Origin: Galerina marginata
Taxonomy: Eukaryota > Basidiomycota > Agaricomycetes > Agaricales > Galerinaceae
Direction of reading: 5' to 3'
NCBI GenBank assembly: GCA_023014335.1
Contig: JAECYW010000003.1
Coordinates: forward strand, 2,604,001-2,668,000
Length of the DNA stretch: 64,000 nt
Shown here in pieces: positions 49,385-61,046 of the stretch. A program made the translations under genes and the position numbers. Each line of letters starts with the position of its first letter. Position 1 is the first letter of the stretch. The notes under the pieces are model-generated. The model ran no database searches. It was not told the origin of the DNA and saw only the letters and a program-made list of their open reading frames with translations.

Positions 49385-49470
49385 AACCAGCGATGGGGAT
49401 CGAACCCACAACCTTTGCCTCACGTCATTGAACGTAGGAAAGCAACGCACTACCATTGTGCTACGTTGGC
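49385..49470 (-). tRNA. tRNA-Arg (anticodon CCT) with a 14-nt intron
   Basis: The minus strand folds into a full cloverleaf: acceptor GCCAACG, D arm GCAC-AATGGTA-GTGC, anticodon stem TTGCT/GGCAA, five-base variable loop, T arm GTGGG-TTCGATC-CCCAT. The anticodon loop is 21 nt; removing 14 nt after position 37 leaves TTCCTAA with CCT at 34-36, reading AGG (Arg). A box TAGCACAATGG and B box GTTCGATCC are present, and a T5 run (CTTTTTG) just downstream ends Pol III transcription. The acceptor stem has one A-C mismatch and a G-T first pair, so reduced function is possible. Confidence 0.75.
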
Positions 49471-49826
49471 TTGTGCCTATCAAAATTCCTTACCGGTGAT
49501 GTCAACGAGAGCAGACGACTCGACCTCGGGCATTCTTTCATTTTCCTTCTTTTCTTTTTCAATGCGATAAAGCTGATGATCAATAAAATACTAGCGGCGA
49601 TCTAAGCAAGGAAGAGTGAAGTAAATCAACGATAGGGATATACATACGGTTACACTACACAGATATCAATATTGCTTACAGCTAATCAAGAAGGCTAAAA
49701 AAAAGCGTCCATGATCAGTTCAAGACTGCAGGCGAAAGATTACAAGTTATCTATAAGTATTCAAAAAAGCAAAAAAAGCAAAGAAAAGAAGGTAAGCCAG
49801 AGTAGGAGGAGAAGAAGAATAAAAAA
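49471..49826. other. Between tRNA and SREBP-type gene
   Basis: 356 bp; 5' flank of the tRNA and 3' UTR of the bHLH gene. Nothing else seen. Confidence 0.45.
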
Positions 49827-52800
49827 TCAACACAAACTCGACCCCACCTCCCTCTCCCTCCTCTCAACCTCCACAATCATATCCACAACTCGGTCTTTAG
49901 CGTCCTCCAACCCCATCCTCCCATCTTCCTTCTCTTCTTCTCCCAGTCCCCGTCCTCGCACTCGACCCGCTTCCCCACCCTCAAACACCCGCCCCCCAAG
50001 CACCCGCCTCAGCACAAACATCATCCTTCCTCTCTCCTTCCGCCTCCTCACACCCTCCTCTGCCCCCTCTCGCTCCCGCATGCTCATCGCCGCCCATGCA
50101 TTCACAGTCGACACAGACCGCGGGCTCGGAGGCGGGCTGAGCAGTGTAGAGGTGGCGAGCGGCGTCTCGCATCCGTCCGTGAGCGTGTCCTCGCTCTCCC
50201 CGACCTGTGAAGAGGAGGAGGAAGGGGAAGACGAAGACGAAGAGGGGAAGAGCCGGCGGTAGAGCACGAGCGCAGCGAGCAGCGCGCGGATCTCAGCGTC
50301 CACCCCAGAGTTCCCACTCTCGTTGTTGTTGTTATCATCGTCCACAGCCAAATCAGCATCATCCAAAGCCCCACCCGGGACCTTCCACGCCCTTTCAAAC
50401 ATCCTCCCAAGCTCCTCGACGCCCCCACCAAGCTCGCGCGCCGCATCCACCGTCTTCCTCCACTCTTCCTCTTTCAGCTGCGCCCCCTCCTCGTTTTCGC
50501 TCTCACTCTCCAGCTCCTCCAGCTCCATCTGCGCCGGGTCAGACACAGCGACAGCCCGAACGAATAGCTGTCCAAGGTGTCTCTTCACTCTCTCCTTCAC
50601 TACCACCCCTGCGATCACCTCAAGCGGGCTCGTTTTATGCCCGCTCTCATCGCTTTGGGCGGAGGCAGCATCCGCCAGGATGGTAGCCGCATCGTCTAGA
50701 GTGTCCAGCTCATCGAACACCAGAGCCTCTGCGACCTTCTTGTCGCCTTGAGAGGATGGCCGTTGTGTAAGCTGCCTGGCAGCATCCCACACCCACCCAG
50801 CCTTCAAGCTAGCGAGCCCACCAAGCCCAGTGGCAGAACGGACGACCAAGGCCAGCGTTATCAAATCACCAACCGACGCATTCCGTTTCGTCGAAATGGC
50901 ACGGTAGATCTGGACACGCTCATAGAGCGACAAAGAAGCAGCACGGCCTAGAGAAGAAAAAAAACACATCAGCATCTGAAAACAAAAAAAAGAAGGCAAG
51001 GAAAAAAAAACCCACCTTCAAGCACGCTCTCCTCTCCAACCCCAACCCACCCAGCAGGACCCGCAAGCCTCTTCCTACTCTTATCCCCACTCCCACTCCC
51101 ATTCTTCACCACCTTACTCCCCCCAAACCCAAACACCCTCCCAAAATCAAGCCCCACCCCAACGCCCAACCAGCTGCACACAAAGCTCGCAAGCACCAAC
51201 ACCGACACGGCAAGGTGGAACAGCTGCACCCACTCCTGCCACTGCCAGTGCCCTTGGCCGAGCCATGCTGGAGAGGACGGACCGGGCCCAGCGGGTGCGA
51301 CGAATTGCGCGACTATCTCTGGGGCATACGCGAGAGGCGGGTGCGCGGAGAGGACGGTGCCCGTATGTGCGTGGTGTGCAGACGAGGTAGAAGAAGACGA
51401 CGTAAGCGGCGAGTTGAAGAACGAGAAGAGAGCAAAGACGGCGAGGAGGTACTGTTGTGGCTGGGGCTGCTGACCCCACTGTCCTTGAACCGGTACGACC
51501 TCCTGCATGACCTCATCTTGCTGTTCCACCGGCGGGGGCAGCACCTTCCTTGGCCGTCCGCGCTTCCTCTTCTCCGGCGCCCCCGGTTCACTAGCAAGCA
51601 CCATAAGCGGTGTCTCAGCAGCAGCAGCAGGCTTCTTCTTCTCTGCCGGCTTCTTCCCACCCGCCGCCGCCTTTGCCCGCTTCCGCTTCCTTCCGCCCTC
51701 CTCATCATCCTCGCCCTCCTCGTCCTCACTACTATCCTCGTCCCCCTCATCCCCCCCATCCTCACCCTCCACCTCGTCCCTCTCCTCCCCTCCAAACCGC
51801 GCGCGCCACTCCTTCTCCCACTCCCGGACCAGCGCAGGCCCGCCGACAAGCCCAGACACGAGCGTCTTCAACCCCGCCTGCTCAGCCTTGAGCCGCGCCT
51901 CGCGCTTCTTCAGCACGCGGATATACTCCACCGCCTTGCCGAGCACGTTCGCCTTGCTGCACTTCCGCGCGACCTTGACGCCGTCCACGAACCCCCGCTC
52001 GTCGATAACATCCACCTCCTCGCCCTCCGCGCCGACGCCGACGGAGCCATTCGTAGCACCCGCGCTTTTGACGAGCACGCTGCCTTTGAGGTTCTTCTTG
52101 ATCTTCTTCCCGGAGCCGCCGTCGCGGTCCTCGAGGACGCGCAGCGCGGGGACGGCCATGCGCAGGCTCTGGATGCGCGCGTTAAGGTTCGTGCGGTACC
52201 GCCGCTCGATCGTCGTGTGGCTGGTCTTGGGCCGGGGGAGGGTGCTTACTGGTGTGGCGGCTACTGGGGTGGAGCCCATATCCGCAGCTCCGGGCATGGC
52301 GGAGGTGTTTAGGGCTAGTTTGAATGGCCCGCTGGGCGGTGTGGATGGCGGTGGTGTAGATGCGGCGGAGGAAGATGTAGATGCGGTGGATTTTGGGGCG
52401 GAAAACGAGTTGTGCCGGGGGAGTCTGGGTATTGGTAGTTTAGCTTGCGCGAGGTTTGACACTGTAACAAATAGCATGAGTCGGGATGTATATAGAGCGC
52501 TAGAAAGCAACGTACTGGGTAGATGGACATTAAGCCCTTGAAGCTGAGCGTGCATCGGCACTGCAAGCATGACGCCAGCGGACTGCCGGACCCGTTCTGC
52601 CAATTCAGCAGCGGGGTCATTCGCAAACGGGTTTGTGGGTATCGATTCTTCCTTTGGCTGGATAGAGGCCGACGCAGAATCACTACCGTAGCCTGCAGCA
52701 GGGCTGGGCACCGATTCCGGCACAGGCGACAAAGAAGCCCCAGAAGACGACGAAGACGAAGTAACACTCAACCTCCGCTCCTTGCCAAACGACTGCGGCG

Positions 52801-53311
52801 ACGCCAGCTCAGAAGCCTCCGACGACTCCATCGACGTTCCCTCCCCACTCCCACTCCCATTCTCCCCCCCGAACTGGAACGTAAACGGGAACTGGCCCGC
52901 CAACAGCTCATTCGACAACGACATCCCATACTGGTCATCGTACGCAAACCCCATCGTGTTCGCGAATTTCATAGGATCATACTGTAAAGCCAGCGGCTCG
53001 ATAGACATGGACGGGTTAAAATCCATGTCCATCCCTATCGACGAGCTGAGATCGGCAAAGTCCATGGGCATCATGTCCGTGTATGGTTTGAGCGGGTCGC
53101 CTGCGCCTGCGCCTGACGGCGGGTCCGCCCAGAGAGCGCTGAATTTGGACCAGTCATCTGCGTTCGCATCTTCGAGCTCTGTTTGTGTTTTCTGCTGCTG
53201 CTGCTGTTGCGAAGGCGAGGAGGACTCGCTGGAGGACATGGACGCCTGGGAGGTGTTATGCAGAAGGAGGTTGAGAGGGTCAGAGGGGTCGAGACCCAAG
53301 TCGGAAGTCAT
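49827..53311 (-). CDS. SREBP-type membrane-anchored bHLH transcription factor
   Basis: Likely the SREBP/Sre1 orthologue, which in fungi controls sterol synthesis and low-oxygen response after release from the ER membrane. Three exons (49827-50947, 51016-52461, 52516-53311) give 1120 residues. The N-terminus is acidic and Ser/Gln-rich (activation type). The basic region and helix 1 (TSHTTIERRYRTNLNARIQS, ~345-366) carry the Tyr in ERRYR that marks SREBPs; a ~55-residue loop precedes helix 2 (KANVLGKAVEYIRVLKKREA). A Lys-rich acidic stretch with an AT-hook-like KRKRGRPRK follows. Two hydrophobic segments (YLLAVFALFSFF ~602-614 and LFHLAVSVLVLASFVCSWLG ~680-700) could form the ER hairpin; the C-terminal ~370 residues would be cytosolic. 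Codon use is very C/G-rich here. Membrane topology is inferred. Confidence 0.87.
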
Positions 53312-55551
53312 TCAAGTTTTTATGTTGAATTTCCCGGCTGGCGATTTATCGTATGTTTTCTCGCGGATTATCGTAGGTTTTCTCGCGGATGGAGGTGTAG
53401 GATAGAGACGGGTTTGGCCCAATTTTTTCGCCCATCGAACGACTTCGGACTTGCAGAATCAGGCCATTAATTTATGGTCATGTGGGTGGCTGTGGTGAGT
53501 CCCGTGACTACACCCGGCACCGCGTCTCGGGGACGTCGGTCTTTAGAGTACACCGGCGCCTGTTGGCCTCCGCTATGACGTTGGATACGGGTGTTATGCA
53601 GGCCGTCCAATGGGGTGGCGGAATTTGGAAAATCTACCAACACTCAGCTTTTTTTTTCGAGCAGGAGGGCCTTAAAAGGTATGTTTTTTTCCAGGAAACA
53701 TTGTTTTCTTTTCTTTCTCGATGTTTTCTGCCAAAAATATTAAAATTCCTATAGGGTTTCATATCTGTTGTGTCCAGGATACTTCAGATTGCGAGTTGCT
53801 TTGAGGTATATTTTTGAAGACCATTAACTGAGTGCGAAACTAACTGGTCTATGTAGAATATTCTAGCCACGAAGTAGGGGACTTGCCCGACTGTCCGGAG
53901 CAAAAATGAAACACTCTAAGCTCACAGAATAATTATTGAAGTCTATAACCCTCTTCCAAGGTCGTTTTAACACGATAACTACAAAGGTCACCATATTTTT
54001 TTCGGCCTGCGACCGCAACCCCTCCCACTCCATGTTCGGGGTCCACGCTCCGCCACCCCCTTGAGGCTGTCTACATTTCCAACCTCGAAATTTTGCAGAC
54101 CAGCATATAATAGAAAAAGTATCTCAGCAAGAACTCCCACTTTGTTTGACGAAAAACGATCAAGAATTTAAATTAGTCGAGATAGAAAAGAACAACGATT
54201 GAATATTCAACCACTGCGTGCCCTAGTATAATTTCTTTTTGGGCAAAAATTTCAAGGAGAACAAACGGAGAAGGTATAGAAATATCGCAATGGATACGAT
54301 CCTTTCAACAGCTTTTTTGTCTTCTAAAGATGAGTTATATTTGAATCGTGCGTAAATTGATGTTGATTCTCTGCAACTGTGATAATATTGACAGGGAGCA
54401 CCTGTACCTGTACAACTTCGTATGTATATCCTATGGTCGCTTTATCGACTTCTAATCCGCTTCCTGTTTGCCTACCCTTGTTTTTTTCTCTCTCTTTTCA
54501 CGTCTTTCGGAGTTGCTCTTGAGTTACTTACCCTAATAGAGAGTATCAGTTTAATTCTGCTTCAAGGAAACCGTCTCAATTTCTCGTGGTTTATTTTCCG
54601 ATTTTCGACGCTCTTCATGAAGGAAATATGTAAGACTTCTTGCAGCTGCATGCAAAAACGTAGGCACATTTCGAAATTCGAGCTTGTGCGCCTCTGTTTG
54701 TGTAAACAACCCGATTTTGGTAGCCCGAGGGGTCGTGCATCCCGACAATGCCCTCTTTCGATAACCGACACGGGGAATGTGGAGCATCTACTCCACCGCT
54801 ACCACTCATGGAGGAGCTTGGAGGAGCCTAGGGTAGTTTAAGGGTCACACCACTTCGGCTACCAAAACCGGCTGTTTATGCAAACCAAGGGGCTTCCACC
54901 GGAGAAATCCGTGAAATCAACTGGTGCAGTCGGGTCGTGCGACTCAGGGCTTGATCTGATGTCGGCAATGCTCGGCTACCCAATGTGGCCTTTGCGTAGA
55001 TTACCACAGGCCTTGCGTTTTCAGCTCTGACTATCACTGTTCTGAATCTTCTGATGAGACTTGTATGCAGAAAAATTCATTCCTTCTTATTGCACTTAGA
55101 AACACCCTGTCATATACCTCCAATAACCCAACCAGCTACAATTGTATGACGAAATGGCAAGATGCGCCTAGCCACACTACGTATTTAAGCCTTTCCTGTA
55201 TAAAATATGAGAGCTACAAAATTGCAAATAAGAAGGAAGGGAATATAGCCAATGCTGTAGATAGTTTCCAGCATGGGCGAGACGGGGAAAAAGAAAAGAA
55301 GGAAGCCTGTTACTAGATCTTCGAGAGTCGAGACAGCGCTTTTGGGGAAGCCGAGTGTTGCCGACATCAAATCAAGCCCTGAGTCGCACGACCCGACTGC
55401 ACCAGTTGATTTCACGGATTTCTCCGGTGGAAGCCCCTTGATGCAAACACAGGCGCACGAAGTGGAATGTTGGAATGTGTTGGAATGTGCTGAGGTTTTA
55501 AATTTTTGCATGCAGCTGTAATCACTCCATTTCTGCACAACACGAGTCCAG
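53312..55551. other. Intergenic with an inverted-repeat element
   Basis: 2.2 kb with no supported gene. The left part is the promoter of the SREBP-type gene, and a plus-strand 139-codon frame at 54422-54841 overlaps the repeat element and looks like chance. The inverted repeats are listed separately. Confidence 0.5.
54640..55520. mobile_element. Inverted-repeat element, possibly non-autonomous transposon
   Basis: A ~90-bp arm at 54889-54977 (starts GGGGCTTCCACCGGAGAAAT) recurs as its near-exact reverse complement at 55349-55439. Further out, GCAGCTGCATGCAAAAA near 54644 is mirrored by TTTTTGCATGCAGCTG near 55504, and TGTGCGCCTCTGTTTG near 54685 by CAAACACAGGCGCACG near 55444. Inside the left half a second inverted pair (54696-54727 with 54854-54886, TTTTGGTAGCC / GGCTACCAAAA) makes its own hairpin. 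No transposase frame is present. The outer limits and any target duplication are uncertain. Confidence 0.6.
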
Positions 55552-58500
55552 CTATCGACTACTAGTGAGGCGATTCAGCACCCTATTCAGCTTTTCCTCT
55601 ATCTCATCTCTGTTCGTATCACCAAGCACACCCTCCAGAACATCATTTTCGTTATCCTTCTCCCGCCATTCCTCCTCAATAATATCACTGATATCATACG
55701 TTTCTCCATCCGGTTTGACATACGAGTAACGAATCCTGCCTTCCGTTTCGTACCGTGAGCTACGGAACATCGCCTTGTCGGATAGAAGAATGTCCGTCCC
55801 ACCGGCGGAGTTAAGTAACGCAGCAATAGACCCCATCCCGGAAGGCTGCCCCCTCTGCTTCTCGTCTTGCACCTTCTGCATTCTCCCTGACTCCCGCTTC
55901 TTGAGCTCCCGCTCGAGCTTGTCTTTCACCCGCTCGAGCTCGTCTTTCTCCCGCTCGAGCTCGTCTCTTTCCCGCTCGAGCTCTTTCAAGGTTCGCCTCT
56001 CCCCATCCCCCATTTCCTCCACCTTGCGTTGCTCGAGCTCGTCTTTCTCCCGCTCGAGCTCTTTCAAGGTCTGCCACTCCCTATCCCTCTCATCCTCCAT
56101 CTTGCGTTTTTCTGCTTCTGTTTTCTGCTTCTCTTCGAGCAGCCTCCTGTGCTCTCGTTCCAGGTCCTTGCTCTTCTGCTGTTCCCTATCCGGTTCGCGC
56201 TCCATCTCATCTAGCTGGGCAACCGAGAGATGCGCCGTTTGACAGGTTGTACAAACGAACCGCTGGTCCTTGGATGCATAAAAATCTACACAGAGTTGAT
56301 GATGCCACTCAGAGCAGAGAGAACATTTTACAGTCGGCATGGACTCGTCATCTGCTCGTTTCTTGGTTAATGTCCCGAGAACCTCGATAATTGTGCTTAC
56401 CGATACCACAAAAGCAGTTGAAGATTTCTGCGTCTTTAACGACTTCCTTGCACACAGAACATATCTCGTGTGGGGTGGGCGTGGAATTGAAGACGATAAC
56501 ACTACGCATAACCTCGGAGGTTAAAGTGATTTCGATACGATTGTATCCTCGGCACCGATGGGCAGATCTCGCAGTTTGGCGACTACGGCGACCACGGCGC
56601 CGGTTAAATGCAACCACGGGAGGAGATGGTTGGGTGATTAAGAAGTCTTGGAACTGGCGTGATATATCATCGAGAGTAATGTTTTCTGCTGTTTGGGGCT
56701 TCCAAACCAATTCCTGGCGTCGTCCATTTCGAGGCGATCTTCTGGGCAATCCAGATGGTGGGGCTGGCAATGCTAATGAAGTAGAGGAAACAGTCGGGGA
56801 AGAAATCGACGCGTCCGAGGGTACATTAGCAGCTGGTATGTGTGTCTCGCTGTCTATTTCCAACGGGTCATCAGTATCAGAGTCACCCTCGTCTGAGTAC
56901 ACATCGAGGCTCTCGTAGTGGGATTTTCTGGCCGCGTCGAATGTCTGACGAAAAAAAAAAGTAAACCCTGAACATCATGTTGCAAAAGCTTACCTTTCGA
57001 CAGAGTCCATGAAATAACTCCAAGGCCTTATCTGCAGAAGCCAAATGACGGTTCGATTGGTTTATCTGGCCCAAATCTTCCGGGTTAAAGGTAATCGTCA
57101 ATTTTCCTCCACAGCTAAGGAGGACAAAATGCTGAACGAATGCCGTCAGTGGCTCTACTTGAGAACAAAAAACACCATAACGACTCACATCTAATCCCGC
57201 CGATACCAATGGGTAATCCAGATCGTGAAGGTAGTCTAAACCCGACTGTAGAGTCATTCGTTACGATGCGGGCCACACAAGAATAGGATTCGTACAGAAA
57301 GACCAGCGACCTTTGGCTGCGTTAGGAAAATCACGATTTCACAAACTACAAATCTGTACACACCGTTTTGAGCCCCAAAACAAGACTTTGCTGGAGACCG
57401 TCTTTCAGAGCTTGAGCAAGCATGTAGTCGACTGTTCCTTCATATTCTGTTCCAGGTCGAGTTCAGGCAATAGATTTATTTGAGAAACGTTTTCATACCG
57501 CCATGGAAGATGAGGAAAGAACGTTCAGATTTGAAAGGGGAGACCCCAATCATGTGAGGGATATTTGGATGGCTAATCAGCAAATCATGAATACCAACTT
57601 AACGAAGCCAGGTGCGAAGTTGACACGTACATCACTTTCTGGTAAAATTTGGCCGCCTCTCTGCAACGCTTCAATAAAAGATGAGATGGGATTGCACTAC
57701 ATATTCACAAAGCTCACCTCTTTAGAGCTCTTGCCAATGTAAACTTTCATGGCTACAATTCTGCCAGAGAGCTGGGCAGAATATAATCGGTACCCGTTGC
57801 CCTTTTGAATTTGACGGTCGGCAGATACTTCTTCGTCTGTTACCTGTGCTGTGGTCAGCGCCGAAACCAGAATTTGGAGGCTCCATGCCAGAACATACCA
57901 CCCGTGAGCCTTCAACAATCCCCTTTAATTTTCGACTGGATTCTATGCCGATAGTGTTGAGGTTAGACCCAGCCTAGTAAATTCAGTATCGTGGCTCACC
58001 TTCGTCCTTTGACTCTGCAACATTCACGTAATTTCCTAAAATATTGTAATATGCGCCGCCGGTTACAACGAAATTTTGTGCCCCGGAGAACATGGATTGG
58101 CGATGAATTGCTAAAACATCTTCCGGGCCGCTCAGTCCTGTACTCGGGGACACGACCTGGTCCTCAGATGCTGTAGGTAACCTTGAAACGGCTTGCTGCA
58201 GAGAAGCAATCAGAACTACACATTGACCGGTTAACATCTTCAAATACCTCAAAAGAATCGAGCAGGACAGTCAAGCTCTCGTTGAAATGAGCATATTTGG
58301 AGGCTATATCTTTTCCAGAATAAAACTTCGACTGGGTTTCGGACTTGACAAATTTGTGGATGTGACGGAGGATCCTAGCGACTTTAAATGGGTGGAAGTC
58401 ATGATTCGCCACCACCAAGACCCACCTACTTTTCAAGTTGCGCTATTTTGTCGAAATTTTGAAACGATCCCTCCGCTGCCTCTACAAACTTGGAAATTCG

Positions 58501-58777
58501 GACAGTAGACATTGCAGCCTTTTCCGCAAGCATTCCTGTCATATCCTCGTAGTAACGATATCGTGTAAGAGCCCTCGTGATGGCAAATAGTATGAGTCTC
58601 GCGGTATGAAGACAAGGACGTGTTTCTTCGATGATGATTTGGACCTAGACTATGCATTAACATTACGAAGCATCTGTGGATGACATTATGAAAACCTACT
58701 TTCCAGTTTTCGACAGAAGGTTCAAAAGGCCAAGGTAAGCAAAACATGGAAGAGATACGCGTCACCAAGCGCTGCAT
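55552..58777 (-). CDS. Kinase-like / PHD-type zinc finger / coiled-coil multidomain protein
   Basis: A fungal multidomain protein read from about 11 exons; stop at 55552-55554, first ATG seen at 58777 (the start may lie further right). In order: a helical N-terminal region (HIHKFVKSETQSKFYSGKD), a FSGAQNFVVTGGAYYNILGN motif typical of agaric signalling and STAND-like proteins, a kinase N-lobe with VAMKVYIGKSSKE (VAIK Lys) and HPNIPHMIGVS, a C-lobe remnant (GLDYLHDLDYPLVSAGLD) without HRD or DFG, so probably a pseudokinase, a Ser/Pro linker, then SAHRCRGYNRIEITL and a C4HC3-like finger (CSVC, CFCG, CSLC, HHQLC, CTTC). The C-terminus is a long Glu/Arg/Lys coiled coil with ERERDELEREKDELE repeats. 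Similar kinase-plus-finger proteins form large lineage-specific families in Agaricomycetes; function unknown. Confidence 0.7.
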
Positions 58778-59204
58778 TTCAGCGGAGACTTGGTTAAAGT
58801 GGTGGTAAAGGAAAGAGCAAATGCGACATAAGTAGCACAGAGTAGCGGTCGAACGTTTCCTGGGACTGTCAAGCCCTTACGGCATGACGTGCACAGCATA
58901 TTACTCAATGATCAATCGCATAAATACCAGGGTCTGTAGATGGCCGAAAGCAAAAACCAAGAGGCGAGCCACAACGAAATTCAAAAAAAAAAAGGATGCC
59001 AGTTCTTGAAGATCAAATTAAATAAAGATGGAGGTGGAGGAGGAGTTTATAGCTGACGATGCGGATGGGAGTGGAGGGCGACAGCCTCCCAAACAAACAA
59101 TGGCACAATTCTCAATCCTTGCTGTTCAACTTGTTTTAGTTACCGTCCCTTCATCCAAACCGCTGAGATCTGTCTTCACGAATTTCTGGTGCTAATGGCA
59201 AGAA
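58778..59204. promoter_or_regulatory. Divergent promoter region, kinase-like gene / PIG-A
   Basis: 427 bp between divergent starts. It contains AATTCAAAAAAAAAAAGG-type A tracts and a GATGGAGGTGGAGGAGGAG purine run near 59029. No gene seen. Confidence 0.45.
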
Positions 59205-61046
59205 ATGGAACCAATCTCTATCGCGTGAGTAGCTTCCACAACGAAAAACCAAGGATAAACTGACCTGATCCAAGAATGATTTCAGACTTCTTTCATCCGG
59301 CTGTGGGTGGGGTCGAAAACCACATATACATGCTCAGTGCAATCCTGCTTCGCAAAGGACACAAAGTAAGAAAACTGTGGTCGTTGACGCGTCGCATTCT
59401 GATGGAATACAGGTCATTGTTATTACACACAGCCATAGACCTGACCGCGTCGGGGTGCGCTGGCTTCTTCCTGGACTGAAAGTGTATTATATTCCCTTTC
59501 TTCCAATCGCGTCATCGGCTACATTGCCCAACTTTTTCACCTCTCTTCCCTACCTTCGGACGATTCTTCTGCGGGAACGTATACATCTAATCCACGCTCA
59601 TGCTGGCCTTTCGTCGATCGGGCATGAAGGAATTCTTCACTCGCACCACATGGGTATTCGGACGGTCTTTACAGATCACAGTCTCTTTGGATTTGATGAT
59701 GCTGCAAGCATCTTAACGAACAAACTCTTGGCTGGGACCTTGAAGAATGTAGACGCTGTCATTTGTGTTTCGCATACCGGGTACGTCTTGATCTTTGACA
59801 CGAATGATTTGGATGAGTTTCTGAAGCACATCTAGACGTGAAAATACTGTTTTACGTGGACAGCTCTTCGAACGCAGCGAAAATGACTCCAAAATTCCTG
59901 AAGCCCGTAAAAATGTCTACGTTATACCTAACGCGCTCATTGCGGAGCAATTCAAACCATCGGCGAGACCACCTACGGACACAAGTACGAATCTGAATTT
60001 TCTGGTTAGTCAGGAGGTTAATTATCTTTGGCTCTTCGTAGTAACCATCGTCTTTCTTTCCCGACTTGTGCATCGCAAAGGCATCGACCTTCTCGTGGCC
60101 ACTGCCCCAAAAATATGTGCCCTCTTTCCCAACGTGGATTTTGTCATTGGTACGTGGTTCTCTCAAGCCGCGTTCCAACATTTTCTCAAATATCTACAGG
60201 CGGGGATGGTCCAAAACTTATTGATCTCTTGCAAATGCGCGAGAAATACAGGCTTCAGGATAGAATCGAGCTTCTTGGATCTGTCCGTCATAAAGATGTT
60301 CTATCCGTAAGTTGGGTAGCAAAATACTGTTGAGCTATATCCATAACGCTCATGCTCCAGGTTCTTTCACGTGGTTCGATATATATGAACACTTCTCTTA
60401 CCGAGTCATTTGGAATTGCCATTCTCGAAGCAGCGTGTGCGGGTCTCTACGTCGTCTCCACCAAAGTCGGCGGAGTCCCAGAAATCCTACCCGAAGACAT
60501 GATCAGTTTTTCTAAACCCGAGGAAGATGGTTAGTGCATCCCTAATATTATGAATCCTAGCTAATTCGCCGTTCCAGATGTTATACGAGCGATATCAGAG
60601 GCAATAAACATCGTCAGGAATGGAAGACATGATCCTTTCCGTGCCCATGAACGCATTAAAGAGTTTTATACCTGGGAAGACGTTTCCACACGCACGGAGA
60701 AGGTTTACGACGCTGTTCTGAAATCTAGACAGATGGATTTAATGGAACGGATCAGCAGGTCAGTATCCCTCTTCTTGGTGAACAACTGGTCTCAATACTT
60801 CCCAGAACGCTGGAGCTGGGCCCATTTGCTGGCATAATTTACACTATCATGTTACTTGTTGACTGCCTATTTTTTTTATTCCTTGAATGGTGGATTCCGC
60901 GAGAGGACCTCCACTATGTTGACCATCACTGGGACCAGGAACGATTCAAGGAGGTAAGATGAGCCTTTTGTATTGTCTATGTTATGGGCTGAAATCTGGC
61001 ATAGCTTGTAGAGGTGGCAGAGAAGGATTCGGACCACGAGGAATAG
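59205..61046 (+). CDS. GPI3: GPI-anchor GlcNAc transferase catalytic subunit (PIG-A / Gpi3)
   Basis: GT4-family glycosyltransferase that adds GlcNAc to phosphatidylinositol, the first step of GPI-anchor synthesis at the ER. Ten exons (59205-59224, 59275-59365, 59413-59780, 59836-59984, 60042-60149, 60200-60306, 60361-60529, 60578-60758, 60806-60953, 61005-61046) give 460 residues. Seen: [16 protein letters not shown] at the N-terminus, the PIG-A type [21 protein letters not shown] and [52 protein letters not shown], the donor-site [34 protein letters not shown], and one C-terminal membrane segment ([20 protein letters not shown]). All are hallmark motifs; length fits (~450-480). The 20-bp first coding exon is required to supply MEPISIA. 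Confidence 0.95.

Noticed and set aside
49711..50751. Plus-strand Ser/Pro/Arg-rich frames
   Set aside because: Antisense shadows of the last exon of the SREBP-type gene.
51215..52541. Long plus-strand open frames (344-365 codons) opposite the SREBP-type gene
   Set aside because: They are antisense shadows of a very GC-rich coding exon; the minus strand has the bHLH domain.
54422..54841. 139-codon plus-strand frame with a hydrophobic N-terminus
   Set aside because: Its second half runs into the inverted-repeat element and it lacks any conserved feature; not supported as a gene.
59195..59224. Upstream ATG at 59195 as the PIG-A start
   Set aside because: It is in a different frame from the conserved SDFFHP exon after splicing; ATG 59205 keeps frame.
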